Source: an uncultured Butyricicoccus sp. (GTDB lineage: Bacteria; Bacillota; Clostridia; Oscillospirales; Butyricicoccaceae). Taken from it: a stretch of 64,000 bases of DNA. Position 1 is the stretch's first letter. Every line of letters begins with the position of its first letter. The notes beneath the pieces are model-generated. The model was not told where the DNA came from, did not search any database, and worked only from the letters and a program-made list of their open reading frames with translations. Location: NCBI GenBank assembly GCA_944376065.1, contig CALWBL010000003.1, forward strand, positions 1 to 64,000, written 5' to 3'. A program made the position numbers and the translations under genes. Shown here in pieces: positions 35,754-44,897 of this stretch.

Positions 35754-36338
35754 ATGAGTTTGGTACCAATGGTCATTGAGCCGACCAACCGTGGCGGTGA
35801 ACGCTCTTACGATATTTATTCCCGTCTGCTCAACGATCGTATTATTTTTCTGTCAGAGGAAGTTAACGATGTAACCGCTTCACTGGTTATCGCTCAGCTT
35901 CTATATCTTGAGGCACAGGACCCAGAAAAGGATATTTCATTCTACATCAACAGCCCTGGAGGTTCTGTAACCGCTGGTATGGCTATTTATGATACTATGA
36001 ATTATATCAAGCCTGACGTTTCTACAATATGTGTAGGTTTAGCTGCATCTATGGGAGCTTTCCTGTTATCCTCTGGTGCAAAGGGTAAGCGTTATGCTTT
36101 GCCTAATAGTGAAATTATGATTCACCAGCCACTTGGCGGTGCTAAGGGTCAGGCGTCAGATATTAAAATCCATGCTGATTGGATTCTCAAAACAAGAGAT
36201 AAGCTAAATAAGATTCTGGCGGAGAATACGGGAAAACCGCTCGAAACAATCGAACGTGACACTGATAGAGATAACTTTATGGGTGCTCACGAGGCTGTGG
36301 AATATGGTCTGATTGATAAGGTTTTTGATAAAAGATAA
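35754..36338 (+). CDS. clpP: ATP-dependent Clp protease proteolytic subunit
   Basis: A 194-aa serine protease subunit that assembles into tetradecameric barrels with ClpX and other Clp ATPases. Catalytic Ser99 lies in GLAASMGAF, His124 in IMIHQPLGG, and the Asp near 171 in ERDTDRDNF. The N terminus [10 protein letters not shown] and oligomerisation regions are standard. Ribosome site AAAGGAGAAC. A terminator separates it from clpX. Confidence 0.97.
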   Translation: MSLVPMVIEPTNRGGERSYDIYSRLLNDRIIFLSEEVNDVTASLVIAQLLYLEAQDPEKDISFYINSPGGSVTAGMAIYDTMNYIKPDVSTICVGLAASMGAFLLSSGAKGKRYALPNSEIMIHQPLGGAKGQASDIKIHADWILKTRDKLNKILAENTGKPLETIERDTDRDNFMGAHEAVEYGLIDKVFDKR

Positions 36339-36355
36339 GTCGTCCGTTGATGTAA

Positions 36356-36396
36356 AACCGCTACACCGCACACAAAAATCGGTGCAGCGGTTTTCT
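36356..36396 (+). terminator. Terminator of clpP
   Basis: A 13-bp stem with one mismatch (AACCGCTACACCG / CGGTGCAGCGGTT) followed by TTTCTTG. Confidence 0.85.
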
Positions 36397-36456
36397 TGAT
36401 ATTAAATGGGAGATATAAGAAGCGGCGTTTTTTTGCCGGAAAGTTGAGAGGTAATC

Positions 36457-37740
36457 ATGTCAAAGCAAGACGATAGAAGGTCAGTAAAATGTTCTTTTTG
36501 TGGCAAATCACAAGAGAAAGTTCGTAAGCTGATTGCTGGACCAGGAGTTTTTATCTGTGATGAGTGTGTAGGTATATGTTCCAATATACTTGAGGAAGAA
36601 TTTGGATACGTAGATGAGATGCCAATACCAAACTCGCACCAAGAAGTTAATGAAGAGCTTCCAACTCCTATGCAGCTTAAAGAAGTGCTTGATGAGTATG
36701 TAATCGGTCAAGACCGTGCAAAAATTGCACTTTCTGTTGCTGTTTACAACCATTATAAGCGAATTTTCCGTGGTGGCGATGATGTTGAGATTCAAAAGAG
36801 CAATATTCTTATGCTAGGTCCATCTGGCTCGGGTAAAACTCTGCTGGCGCAAACCCTAGCTAAAACTTTGAAAGTTCCGTTTGCCATTGCAGACGCTACT
36901 ACACTTACTGAAGCTGGTTATGTTGGTGAGGATGTTGAAAATATACTGCTTAGACTTATTCAGGCAGCGGATTTCGATGTCGAACTAGCTCAGCGTGGTA
37001 TTATTTATGTTGATGAAATAGATAAAATCGCTCGTAAAAGTGAAAATCCATCTATAACACGTGATGTTTCTGGTGAGGGTGTTCAGCAGGCACTTCTGAA
37101 AATGCTTGAAGGCACAACTGCTAATGTTCCACCTCAGGGAGGCAGAAAACACCCACATCAAGACTTCATTCAAATTGATACAACTAATATTCTATTTATC
37201 TGCGGAGGCGCCTTTGATGGCATCGAAAAGATTATTAAAAACCGTACAGGTAAGCAAGGACTTGGTTTTGGTGCTGAGGTGGCAAGCAAAAAAGATGAGG
37301 ATATATCTAAACTGCTTGAAAAGATTGAACCTCATGACCTTATGAAGTTTGGTCTGATTCCAGAAATTATTGGCAGACTTCCTGCTATTGTAAGTCTTGA
37401 TAATCTGGACGAGGAGGCACTTATTCGTATTCTCGTTGAGCCTAAAAATGCGCTGGTTAAGCAATACAAAAAACTTTTTGAGCTTGACAATGTAAACCTT
37501 GAGTTTGATGAAGAAGCTCTGCGTGAAGTGGCTAAAATTGCTGTTGAGCGTAAAACTGGTGCAAGAGGTCTGCGTGGAGTTCTTGAAGATGTTATGACAA
37601 ATATTATGTTTGAAATTCCATCAGATGAGAGCATTGAAAAGGTTACTATTACAAAGTCTGTAATTAACCACGAAGGTCAGCCAGTAATTACAAGAGATAA
37701 AACCAGAAAACCTAGAATAGAAAAAGATACCACAAATTAA
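36457..37740 (+). CDS. clpX: ATP-dependent Clp protease ATP-binding subunit ClpX
   Basis: A 427-aa AAA+ unfoldase that feeds substrates to ClpP. The N-terminal zinc-binding domain has CSFCGKSQ and CDECVGIC; Walker A is LGPSGSGKT, Walker B is IIYVDEIDK, and the pore loop is [17 protein letters not shown] with the GYVG signature. IGF-loop-type ClpP contact and sensor regions ([12 protein letters not shown]) are present. Ribosome site GAGAGGT. A terminator follows. Confidence 0.97.
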   Translation: MSKQDDRRSVKCSFCGKSQEKVRKLIAGPGVFICDECVGICSNILEEEFGYVDEMPIPNSHQEVNEELPTPMQLKEVLDEYVIGQDRAKIALSVAVYNHYKRIFRGGDDVEIQKSNILMLGPSGSGKTLLAQTLAKTLKVPFAIADATTLTEAGYVGEDVENILLRLIQAADFDVELAQRGIIYVDEIDKIARKSENPSITRDVSGEGVQQALLKMLEGTTANVPPQGGRKHPHQDFIQIDTTNILFICGGAFDGIEKIIKNRTGKQGLGFGAEVASKKDEDISKLLEKIEPHDLMKFGLIPEIIGRLPAIVSLDNLDEEALIRILVEPKNALVKQYKKLFELDNVNLEFDEEALREVAKIAVERKTGARGLRGVLEDVMTNIMFEIPSDESIEKVTITKSVINHEGQPVITRDKTRKPRIEKDTTN

Positions 37741-37746
37741 AAAACT

Positions 37747-37777
37747 GGGGTGTAGTGTATTTACTGCACCCTTTTTG
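37747..37777 (+). terminator. Terminator of clpX
   Basis: A 9-bp stem GGGTGTAGT / ACTGCACCC (one G-U pair) followed by TTTTTG. Confidence 0.85.
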
Positions 37778-37800
37778 TCTATTTTGGCAAGTACTGCTGC

Positions 37801-37829
37801 TTGCATTACAAACGGGTTTAGATTATACT
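37801..37829 (+). promoter_or_regulatory. Sigma-A promoter of lon
   Basis: TTGCAT, a 17-base spacer and TATACT, 42 bases before the lon ATG. Confidence 0.7.
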
Positions 37830-37870
37830 GAGATAAGTAAAAAAACCCACTGTATAGGAGAGTTGAAGAT

Positions 37871-40291
37871 ATGACAAAGCATGAGAGCATTCAGACGTTG
37901 CCAGTATTGCCACTTCGTGGCTTGACAGCTTTTCCTGCAATGCTTATTCATTTTGATGTTGGGCGCTTAATGTCTATTAAGGCACTTGAGGCAGCTATGA
38001 AAGACGGTCAAAAATTATTCTTGACCGCTCAAATAGAACTTAAAGCAGATAACCCAAAACAAGAGGATTTATATAAGGTAGGTACTATCTGCACTGTAAA
38101 GCAGATTTTGCGTATGCCTGGTGATAATATTCGTGTGCTTGTAGAGGGTAAAAAAAGAGCTAAAGTGCTTGAATTTGAAACTATGGAAGACAATGGTTGC
38201 CTTTATGCAAGCGTTGTGGAGTTGGAAGATATTCACCCATATCCATCTTATCGCAGAGAACAGGCATTAGTTCGCACCGCTCAACAGCGTTTCGATGAAT
38301 ATTCTGAGTTTATGTCACGCATTTCCCGTGATGTTTTAATGACCGTTGCAGATGGTGGTGAAATTGGCTATCTTGCGGATTATATAGCTCAAAACATTTC
38401 TATTGACTATCAAACAAAGCAAGAAATACTGGAAGAACTTAATGTTACACGAAGAATCACCAGAGTTATTCGTATTTTAACAGATGAAATAGAAATTCTT
38501 AAAGTTGAAAGCGAAATTCAAGATAAAGTAAGAGACCAGATTGATAAAAATCAAAGAGAATATTATCTCCGTGAGCAGATTAAGGTTATTCAGTCTGAGC
38601 TTGGAGAAAATGATAATGATGCGGAAATAGAACAGTATCAAGAAAAAATAAATGCCTTAAATCTGCCAGAAGAACATACAGAAAAACTTCTAAAAGAAGT
38701 AAACCGATTATCTAAAATGAGCAGTACTTCTGCCGAAAGTGGAGTTATTCGCACATATCTTGATACAGTGTTAAGTTTGCCTTGGAATAAAACCACAAAA
38801 GAACAACATAACCTTAAAAAAGCAGAGGAGATTTTAAATCGTGACCATTATGGTCTTGAAAAAGTCAAAGAGCGTATTTTAGAATTTCTAGCAGTTAAAG
38901 TGCTTGCTCCAGAGCTTAAAGGTCAAGTTTTGTGTTTAGCTGGTCCTCCAGGTGTAGGTAAAACCTCTATTGCTCGCTCAATCGCTGAGGCTATGGGCAG
39001 AAATTACGTCCGTTTTTCACTCGGAGGCGTAAGAGATGAGGCCGATATTAGAGGTCATAGAAAAACTTATATAGGCGCTATGGCAGGCAGAATAATGAAC
39101 GCTATGACACAAGCAGACAGCAAAAATCCGCTTATGCTAATGGATGAAATAGATAAGATGGGGAATGATTTCAGGGGCGATCCTGCATCTGCAATGCTTG
39201 AGGTTTTAGATACTGAGCAAAATAATGCCTTTAGAGACCATTATATTGAATTACCATTTGATTTGTCTGATGTGTTGTTTGTAACAACTGCAAACGATTT
39301 AGGCTCTATTCCACGACCACTTCTCGACCGTATGGAAGTTATAGAGCTTCCAAGCTACACTGAAGAAGAAAAAGTTCAAATTGCAAAGCGTCATCTGCTT
39401 AATAAACAGATTAAAAAGCATGGCTTAAAACCAGAACAGCTAGAATTATCTGATGATGTCATGCATATGATGGTTTCCGGTTATACAAGGGAAGCAGGAG
39501 TTAGACGTTTAGAACAAATAATAGCTAAATTGTGCCGAAAGATAGCAAAGCGTATAGTGGAAACAGAAGCGGATAAAATTATTATTACAAAAGACAACAT
39601 TGAGGAAATACTTGGTCATACTAAGTATAAAGAGGATTCTATATCTAAAAAGAATCAAATCGGTGTTGTAAACGGTCTTGCATGGACAAGCGTTGGTGGT
39701 GAAATGCTACAGGCAGAGGCAGCAGTAATTCCAGGTACAGGAAAAATCGAGGTTACAGGCAATCTTGGTACAGTTATGCAAGAAAGTGCAAAGGCAGCAC
39801 TTACATTTGTACGCTCCCGTGCAGAAGAATTGGATATTGAGCCTAATTTCTATAAGGATATGGATATGCACATTCACTTCCCAGAGGCTGCTATTCCAAA
39901 GGACGGCCCGTCGGCTGGTATAACTATCACAACTGCACTTATATCTGCATTAACTGATGCACCCGTTAGAGCAGATGTGGCTATGACCGGTGAGGTCACT
40001 CTGCGTGGCAGAGTTTTGCCAATTGGCGGACTTCGTGAAAAAACCATGGCTGCTTACCGCTCAGGCATAAAGACAATTATTATACCTAAGGATAATGAGC
40101 CAGACCTTGAAGAAGTACTCGATGTTGTAAAACAAAATGTAAAATTTGTTATAGCAGAAGATATGGATACCGTTATGAAAACTGCTATTGATTTTAGCAA
40201 GCGTATACCGAAAAAGAAAAAATCAGTTGATGCATCAAATGCTCTGACTATAAATCACAGCACAAATGTTATACCGACCATGCGTCAATAA
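37871..40291 (+). CDS. lon: ATP-dependent protease Lon (LonA)
   Basis: An 806-aa AAA+ protease. The N-terminal substrate domain begins LPVLPLRGLTAFPAM, a coiled coil follows (~195-300), the ATPase has GPPGVGKTS and LMDEIDKMG, and the proteolytic domain has the Ser-Lys dyad in KDGPSAGIT and PIGGLREKTMAAYRSG. Size matches LonA. Ribosome site AGGAGAG. The ATG is 19 bases from the end of engB's partner region, and lon-engB is the conserved Firmicutes pair. Confidence 0.97.
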   Translation: MTKHESIQTLPVLPLRGLTAFPAMLIHFDVGRLMSIKALEAAMKDGQKLFLTAQIELKADNPKQEDLYKVGTICTVKQILRMPGDNIRVLVEGKKRAKVLEFETMEDNGCLYASVVELEDIHPYPSYRREQALVRTAQQRFDEYSEFMSRISRDVLMTVADGGEIGYLADYIAQNISIDYQTKQEILEELNVTRRITRVIRILTDEIEILKVESEIQDKVRDQIDKNQREYYLREQIKVIQSELGENDNDAEIEQYQEKINALNLPEEHTEKLLKEVNRLSKMSSTSAESGVIRTYLDTVLSLPWNKTTKEQHNLKKAEEILNRDHYGLEKVKERILEFLAVKVLAPELKGQVLCLAGPPGVGKTSIARSIAEAMGRNYVRFSLGGVRDEADIRGHRKTYIGAMAGRIMNAMTQADSKNPLMLMDEIDKMGNDFRGDPASAMLEVLDTEQNNAFRDHYIELPFDLSDVLFVTTANDLGSIPRPLLDRMEVIELPSYTEEEKVQIAKRHLLNKQIKKHGLKPEQLELSDDVMHMMVSGYTREAGVRRLEQIIAKLCRKIAKRIVETEADKIIITKDNIEEILGHTKYKEDSISKKNQIGVVNGLAWTSVGGEMLQAEAAVIPGTGKIEVTGNLGTVMQESAKAALTFVRSRAEELDIEPNFYKDMDMHIHFPEAAIPKDGPSAGITITTALISALTDAPVRADVAMTGEVTLRGRVLPIGGLREKTMAAYRSGIKTIIIPKDNEPDLEEVLDVVKQNVKFVIAEDMDTVMKTAIDFSKRIPKKKKSVDASNALTINHSTNVIPTMRQ

Positions 40292-40309
40292 GGAAATGAG
40301 GTGATACAA

Positions 40310-40915
40310 ATGTTAAATCTTCACAATGCAGAGTTTATTCGTTCGGCTGTAAAACAAAGTGATTTTCCAGACGATAATCTGCCACAGATAGTTTTTGCTG
40401 GTAAGTCAAATGTAGGAAAATCATCAACAATAAATAAACTTCTTGGCAGAAAAAATTTTGCGCGCGTTGGTAATCAGCCGGGTAAGACCGTGCATATAAA
40501 TTTTTTTGAAATAGATAAGAAGGCATATTTTGTTGACCTTCCAGGTTATGGCTATGCAAAAGTTTCTAAAAGTGAACGTGACCGCTGGGGCAAACTAATT
40601 GACACATATTTTGCATCTGGTCTAATCACTTTGGGAATTCAAATTGTCGATATGCGTCACAAGCCAACTAAAGACGACCAGACCATGGCTAGGTGGTTTA
40701 TAGGAACAGGGATGCCATTTATAGTTATTGCAAATAAGCTCGATAAGCTAAGAAAAAAATCAGAACGAGAAGAAAATATACGCGTGATTCGTGAAACTTT
40801 GCTGCTTCCTGATGATGTACCGGTTATTGCTTTCTCTGCTGAAAAGGGTGACGGAAAAGACGAGGTTTTGGATATTATTCAAAAGGTATCAGAGATGCCA
40901 GAACAACAAGAATGA
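40310..40915 (+). CDS. engB: Ribosome biogenesis GTP-binding protein YsxC/EngB
   Basis: A 201-aa GTPase required for 50S assembly. G1 is AGKSNVGKSS, G2 GKTVHIN-type, G3 DLPGYGYAKVSKSE, and G4 NKLDKL. The ATG at 40310 is chosen because GAGGTG lies 6 bases upstream; the in-frame GTG at 40301 is part of that ribosome site. It follows lon by 18 bases in one operon. Confidence 0.95.
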   Translation: MLNLHNAEFIRSAVKQSDFPDDNLPQIVFAGKSNVGKSSTINKLLGRKNFARVGNQPGKTVHINFFEIDKKAYFVDLPGYGYAKVSKSERDRWGKLIDTYFASGLITLGIQIVDMRHKPTKDDQTMARWFIGTGMPFIVIANKLDKLRKKSEREENIRVIRETLLLPDDVPVIAFSAEKGDGKDEVLDIIQKVSEMPEQQE

Positions 40916-40971
40916 ATAAGGGGATTGGATAAAAACAAGAGGCATTAAATTTAGATTGGAGAGATTTTATT

Positions 40972-41370
40972 ATGATACTTGAGTTTATTCGACGTTTTAT
41001 GTACGGCCGCTATGGAAATGACCAACTAAATCAATTTTTAATGCTGTTAGGTTTGTTTTTTGCCGCACTCTGGAGCTTTGTTCAGTTGGGTATACTTACA
41101 ATATTAGTCATTATTATAATTGGACTTTGCTATTATCGTATGTTTTCGCGGAATATAGCAAAAAGACAGTCGGAAAACCAGCGTTTTCTTTCCTGGTATA
41201 TGCCTCAAAAAGAAAAAATAAATAATGCTGTTTTTCGGTTTAAAGATAGAAAAGAACATAGATACTTTAAATGTAAATGCTGTAAGACATATTTGAGAGT
41301 TCCAAAAGGAAAAGGTAAAATCAGTATTCATTGCCCAAATTGTGGCAATGAATTTGTTAAGAAAACATAA
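40972..41370 (+). CDS. Zinc-ribbon membrane protein of unknown function
   Basis: A 132-aa protein with two closely spaced membrane segments (~residues 20-52), a basic amphipathic linker and a C-terminal zinc ribbon (CKCC ... HCPNCGNEF). Related small proteins are common in clostridia; no function is known. Ribosome site GGAGAGATTTT. It lies 56 bases after engB without a terminator, so it may be the third gene of the lon operon. Confidence 0.7.
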   Translation: MILEFIRRFMYGRYGNDQLNQFLMLLGLFFAALWSFVQLGILTILVIIIIGLCYYRMFSRNIAKRQSENQRFLSWYMPQKEKINNAVFRFKDRKEHRYFKCKCCKTYLRVPKGKGKISIHCPNCGNEFVKKT

Positions 41371-41407
41371 TAAGTTTACAAAAATAGGTTAAGTTCTCAC
41401 ATTATTC

Positions 41408-41436
41408 TTGATTTTTGCGGAAAGTTAATGCATAAT
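41408..41436 (+). promoter_or_regulatory. Candidate promoter of the SCP2-like gene
   Basis: TTGATT, a 17-base spacer and CATAAT, ~45 bases before the chosen ATG. Confidence 0.5.
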
Positions 41437-41481
41437 AAATATAAATTCATAGTCATATATTTGGAAAGAGAGGGAATTTAT

Positions 41482-41808
41482 ATGAAAATACAGCAACTTA
41501 CCGAAAAAATTTATAATCGCTTATCGGAGAAGGATATTTCATATTCAGATGGAAAACTAGCAATTCAAGTAAACCTCACCGGGAAAATAGGCGGAGTTTT
41601 CTATATTGAGATTCTCAATGGTGTACTTTCTGTTATGCCTTATGAATACATTGATAGAGATGCATTGGTTTCTATCGCAATGACAAATCTTGAAAAAATT
41701 CTATCAGGAAAACTTGATATGCATGTTGCACTTACGCAAGGTAAAATGAAGGTTGAGGGCAATGTGGACAAAGTATTATTATTAGAACAACTTTTAAAAA
41801 CCGCATAA
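41482..41808 (+). CDS. SCP2 sterol-binding-domain-like protein
   Basis: A 108-aa protein that resembles the compact bacterial SCP2 fold: a mixed sheet (AIQVNLTGKIGGVFYIEI), then ALVSIAMTNLEKILSGKLDMHVALTQGKMKVEGNVDKVLLL, the conserved last part in which a pseudo-substrate helix closes a hydrophobic tunnel. Lipid or acyl binding is inferred; the real ligand is unknown. The ATG at 41482 has GAGAGGGAA upstream; an in-frame ATG at 41428 lacks a ribosome site. Single-gene unit. Confidence 0.7.
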   Translation: MKIQQLTEKIYNRLSEKDISYSDGKLAIQVNLTGKIGGVFYIEILNGVLSVMPYEYIDRDALVSIAMTNLEKILSGKLDMHVALTQGKMKVEGNVDKVLLLEQLLKTA

Positions 41809-41809
41809 A

Positions 41810-41850
41810 AAAAGCTGGTATGTAGATTTAATAGTCTACATACCAGTTTT
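41810..41850. terminator. Bidirectional terminator between the SCP2-like gene and ldh
   Basis: A perfect 12-bp stem CTGGTATGTAGA / TCTACATACCAG with an 8-base loop, followed by TTTTAATTTT on the plus strand and by CTTTTTTT on the minus strand. Confidence 0.92.
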
Positions 41851-41857
41851 AATTTTA

Positions 41858-42802
41858 TTATAAACCAATCTGATCTAAAAGATTACGCATTTTTTCCGCA
41901 GAATTACGAAGTTTTTCTGTTTCTGCTTCACTTAAAGGAATATCAAGAACATTTTCTACACCATTTCTGCCAAGAACACATGGAAGTCCAAGGCACAAGT
42001 CAGAAATACCATAATGGCCGTCTACCATACTGGAAACAGGAAGCACAGAATGTTCATCACGTACAATAGCCTCTGCAATTCTGCGAACTGCAAGACCTAT
42101 ACCATAATATGTTGCTCCCTTGCCTTCGATAATAGAATAAGCTGCATCACGAACAGATACATAAATTTTGTCAAGAGTTTCCTGTGAATAGTCTTTGCCA
42201 CAAATTTTGCAATAATCATCAAGGTCTACACCAGAAATATTAGCAGATGACCAAACCGCAAGCTCACTGTCACCATGCTCGCCAACAATAAATGCGTGAA
42301 CATTTCGGCTGTCAATTTCGAGATATTGACCAAGAAGATGCTTTAGTCTTGCAGTGTCAAGGACTGTGCCAGAACCGATAACTCGACCTGCTGGAAGTCC
42401 AGAAATCTTTTGAGCCATATAAGTTAATAAATCAACAGGGTTAGATACAACAAGTAAAATAGCATCTTTATTTACATTCATGATGTTTTCAACAATGCTT
42501 TGCATGATAACTCGGTTTCTGCCAAGAAGTTCGATTCTAGTTTCACCAGGCTTTTGGTTTGCACCAGCAGCAATCACAATAAGACCACATTCTCTAAGGT
42601 CATCATATCCACCTGCACGAACTGCACAGGGTTGTGAAAAAGCAATACCGTGGCTTATGTCAGCAGCCTCACCTTCAGCCTTTTTATGATTTGCATCTAC
42701 AAGTACAAGCTCAGAAAATAAACCGCTTGTTGCGAGAGTGAAAGCACAGGTAGCCCCAACAAATCCAACACCAATAATACCGCATTTGCGTAAACTAGTC
42801 AT
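41858..42802 (-). CDS. ldh: L-lactate dehydrogenase
   Basis: A 314-aa NAD-dependent LDH/MDH-fold enzyme. The nucleotide loop is IGVGFVGATCA, and GANQKPGETRIELL places Gln at the substrate-specificity position used by lactate (Arg in malate) dehydrogenases. The catalytic His is in GEHGDSELAVWS, with the substrate Arg in SGTVLDTARLKHLL. It regenerates NAD+ by reducing pyruvate. The ATG at 42802 has AAAGGA 9 bases upstream; the ATG at 42820 overlaps that site. Confidence 0.93.
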   Translation of the reverse strand: MTSLRKCGIIGVGFVGATCAFTLATSGLFSELVLVDANHKKAEGEAADISHGIAFSQPCAVRAGGYDDLRECGLIVIAAGANQKPGETRIELLGRNRVIMQSIVENIMNVNKDAILLVVSNPVDLLTYMAQKISGLPAGRVIGSGTVLDTARLKHLLGQYLEIDSRNVHAFIVGEHGDSELAVWSSANISGVDLDDYCKICGKDYSQETLDKIYVSVRDAAYSIIEGKGATYYGIGLAVRRIAEAIVRDEHSVLPVSSMVDGHYGISDLCLGLPCVLGRNGVENVLDIPLSEAETEKLRNSAEKMRNLLDQIGL

Positions 42803-42863
42803 ATAAATCAATCCTTTCATGTTATGTCATCTATAAAAATCATACTTAATTACTATGCTTTTT

Positions 42864-42891
42864 ATTATACACTTTTATTGTTGACTTACAA
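42864..42891 (-). promoter_or_regulatory. Sigma-A promoter of ldh
   Basis: On the minus strand, TTGTAA, a 16-base spacer and a consensus TATAAT, ~60 bases before the start. No Rex-like operator (TTGTGA...TCACAA) is seen. Confidence 0.65.
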
Positions 42892-42979
42892 GGTATATTT
42901 TATACTAATTTATTTATCGAATAAAGAAAAAATATGGCACATTGACAAAAGTTTAACAAGTAAAATTACAGATTTTGAG

Positions 42980-43008
42980 TTGTTATTTATCAGTATATAT
43001 GTTATACT
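42980..43008 (+). promoter_or_regulatory. Sigma-A promoter of the SLH gene
   Basis: TTGTTA, a 17-base spacer and TGTTATACT (extended -10). Confidence 0.7.
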
Positions 43009-43040
43009 GGACTAAACATTTATAACAGGGGTTGATAATA

Positions 43041-44396
43041 ATGAAAAAGTTTTATAAAGGACTTATTATTGGTGCTGCAATGTCAGCGACTTTCGCTGTG
43101 AATGCGTCTGCCGCTGATTTCACAAATTGTGCAGATGCGTTAAACCAAATGGGACTTTTTAAGGGTACAGAAACAGGCTATGAGCTTGACCGCACACCTA
43201 CAAGAGGTGAGGCTGCAACTATGCTTGTTCGCCTTCTAGGAAAGGAAACGGAGGCTATTGAAAAAAATTATCAAACTCCTTTTACAGATGTTCCAGATTG
43301 GGCTAAACCTTATGTTGGTTGGCTTTATGAAAACAAGCTAACAAATGGCACAAGCGATACAACATATGGCACAAGCTCCGCTTGTACAGCTCAAATGTAT
43401 TCAACATTCCTTCTCCGTACATTAGGCTATTCAGATACTGCTGCAAATCCAGATTTCACATATAATAACGCTGTTGATTTTGCCGAGCAAAAGGGCGTTG
43501 TGGATATGGCAAACTGCAATGAAGATAATTTCCTGCGCGACCATGTTGTGGCAATGAGCTATACAACCCTTGCAACCGAGCCTAAGGACGCACAATATGA
43601 CAATCTATTAGATAAGCTGGTTGCAGATGGTGCTATTGATTCTGTAAAGGCTAAACCATACCAGGATAAGTTTGATTTATATGATGAGTATGCCCAGCTT
43701 ACAGAAGAAAATTCAAGCATGACAGATATGGAGGCAAATGTTAAAATATCTATGGACGCGAAACTCAATGGTGCGTCTGTTATTGCGATGGGCATTGACT
43801 CCAATATTAAAACTAATATGAATCTGGAACAGCTTGATAAGTCTGAGATTTCTGTTACAGGTAATACAACAATGACAATGGACAGCTCTCTTACAGGAGA
43901 GAGTTCTGACACAACCATTCAAACAGAAATGAGTGCATACTATGCAGATGGTATGTATTATATAAGTTCTGCTGGTCAGAAAATGAAAATGGCAATGAGC
44001 TTTGATGAAATGCTTTCAAGCCTTGATATGAACGCACTAACCAAAAGAGAGCCTATTTCTTCTATTGATACTTTAAGTAAAGATGCAAATGGAACTTATA
44101 ATGTTTCATATTCTACAAATTATCTAAACACAACTGTCAACAATGTGCTTGCTCAGATGGGTATGACGGCTGATGATATTAAGATGTCAATTGATAAGGT
44201 AAATATGACTATCACTCCACAAAATGGAGAGATTAAGTCTATGACAGCAGATATGACTTATACTATGCAGCTTGAAGGTCAGTCTATGACATTGGATATG
44301 AATTTAGATTATGATATCTTAAACACTGGAAGCTCTGTCGTTATAACAGCTCCAACCGACCTCGATTCTTATGTTGATATTGGTTCTTTAACTTGA
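43041..44396 (+). CDS. Exported SLH-domain protein
   Basis: A 451-aa secreted protein. It has a signal peptide (MKKFYKGLIIGAAMSATFA, cleavage likely after NASAA), two or three SLH-like repeats in residues ~25-190 (LDRTPTRGEAATMLVRLLGKE; FTDVPDWAKPYVGWLYENKL) for wall attachment, and a Met/Thr-rich beta-strand domain (~215-451) with repeated amphipathic strands. That C-terminal part resembles lipoprotein-type beta-sandwich domains of the DUF6612/LppX kind, but I cannot name it firmly. The ATG at 43041 follows AGGGG; an in-frame TTG at 43032 is less likely. Function beyond cell-surface location is unknown. Confidence 0.8.
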   Translation: MKKFYKGLIIGAAMSATFAVNASAADFTNCADALNQMGLFKGTETGYELDRTPTRGEAATMLVRLLGKETEAIEKNYQTPFTDVPDWAKPYVGWLYENKLTNGTSDTTYGTSSACTAQMYSTFLLRTLGYSDTAANPDFTYNNAVDFAEQKGVVDMANCNEDNFLRDHVVAMSYTTLATEPKDAQYDNLLDKLVADGAIDSVKAKPYQDKFDLYDEYAQLTEENSSMTDMEANVKISMDAKLNGASVIAMGIDSNIKTNMNLEQLDKSEISVTGNTTMTMDSSLTGESSDTTIQTEMSAYYADGMYYISSAGQKMKMAMSFDEMLSSLDMNALTKREPISSIDTLSKDANGTYNVSYSTNYLNTTVNNVLAQMGMTADDIKMSIDKVNMTITPQNGEIKSMTADMTYTMQLEGQSMTLDMNLDYDILNTGSSVVITAPTDLDSYVDIGSLT

Positions 44397-44408
44397 TAAA
44401 AATATTTA

Positions 44409-44452
44409 TATGCACAGGTTGTGCTTTTTGCACAGCCTGTGCATATTTTTTG
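44409..44452 (+). terminator. Terminator of the SLH gene
   Basis: A ~15-bp stem with one mismatch (TATGCACAGG-t-TGTGC / GCACA-g-CCTGTGCATA), loop TTTTT, followed by six T. Confidence 0.93.
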
Positions 44453-44461
44453 AAAAAACTC

Positions 44462-44492
44462 TTGACTTGGAGTGTACTCCAACTATTAAAAT
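44462..44492 (+). promoter_or_regulatory. MerR-type promoter/operator
   Basis: TTGACT and TAAAAT are separated by a 19-base spacer, the over-long spacing typical of MerR-activated promoters. The spacer holds a 7+2+7 palindrome, TTGGAGT-GT-ACTCCAA (44467-44482), placed between the boxes where a MerR dimer binds. It drives the adjacent merR gene and the coupled DXS-like gene, so autoregulation is likely. Confidence 0.85.
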
Positions 44493-44511
44493 AAAATATA
44501 GAGGTGATTGT

Positions 44512-44886
44512 TTGACAATAAAACAAGTAAGTGAGATTTATAATATATCACAGGATACGCTTAGATACTATGAAAAAGTCGGAATGATACCAACTGTAAA
44601 TAGAAATAGAAGCGGTATTCGTGATTATACGGAGCAAGACCTCGATTGGGTTCAAATGGCTATTTGTATGCGCAGTGCAGGATTGCCAGTTGATGTTATG
44701 ATAAAATATCTAAAATTATATCAGCAAGGTGATGAAACTTTTGAACAGAGGTTAGAGTTGCTTAAAAATCAATACGATAAACTTTTAAAACAGCGTGAAC
44801 AAATAAACCAAACACTCAAAAAACTAGACTATAAAATAAGTCGTTATGAAATTGCAGTTAAAACTGGTAAACTTTCATGGGACTGA
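44512..44886 (+). CDS. MerR family transcriptional regulator
   Basis: A 124-aa regulator. The N-terminal winged helix has IKQVSEIYNISQDTLRYYEKVGMIP and RNRSGIRDYTEQDL; a long C-terminal coiled-coil dimerisation helix follows (~78-115). There is no extended effector domain and only one cysteine, so a small-molecule or redox-independent signal is more likely than a metal. The start is TTG at 44512 with AGAGGTGA upstream; longer ATG starts run through the operator and terminator. Its stop lies inside the region preceding the DXS-like start (11-base gap to ATG). Confidence 0.9.
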   Translation: MTIKQVSEIYNISQDTLRYYEKVGMIPTVNRNRSGIRDYTEQDLDWVQMAICMRSAGLPVDVMIKYLKLYQQGDETFEQRLELLKNQYDKLLKQREQINQTLKKLDYKISRYEIAVKTGKLSWD

Positions 44887-44897
44887 TGGAGGAAAAT

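Noticed and set aside
42803..43040. Rex redox operator at the ldh promoter
   Set aside because: No TTGTGAAA..TTTCACAA-like palindrome; only ordinary sigma-A boxes for both divergent genes.
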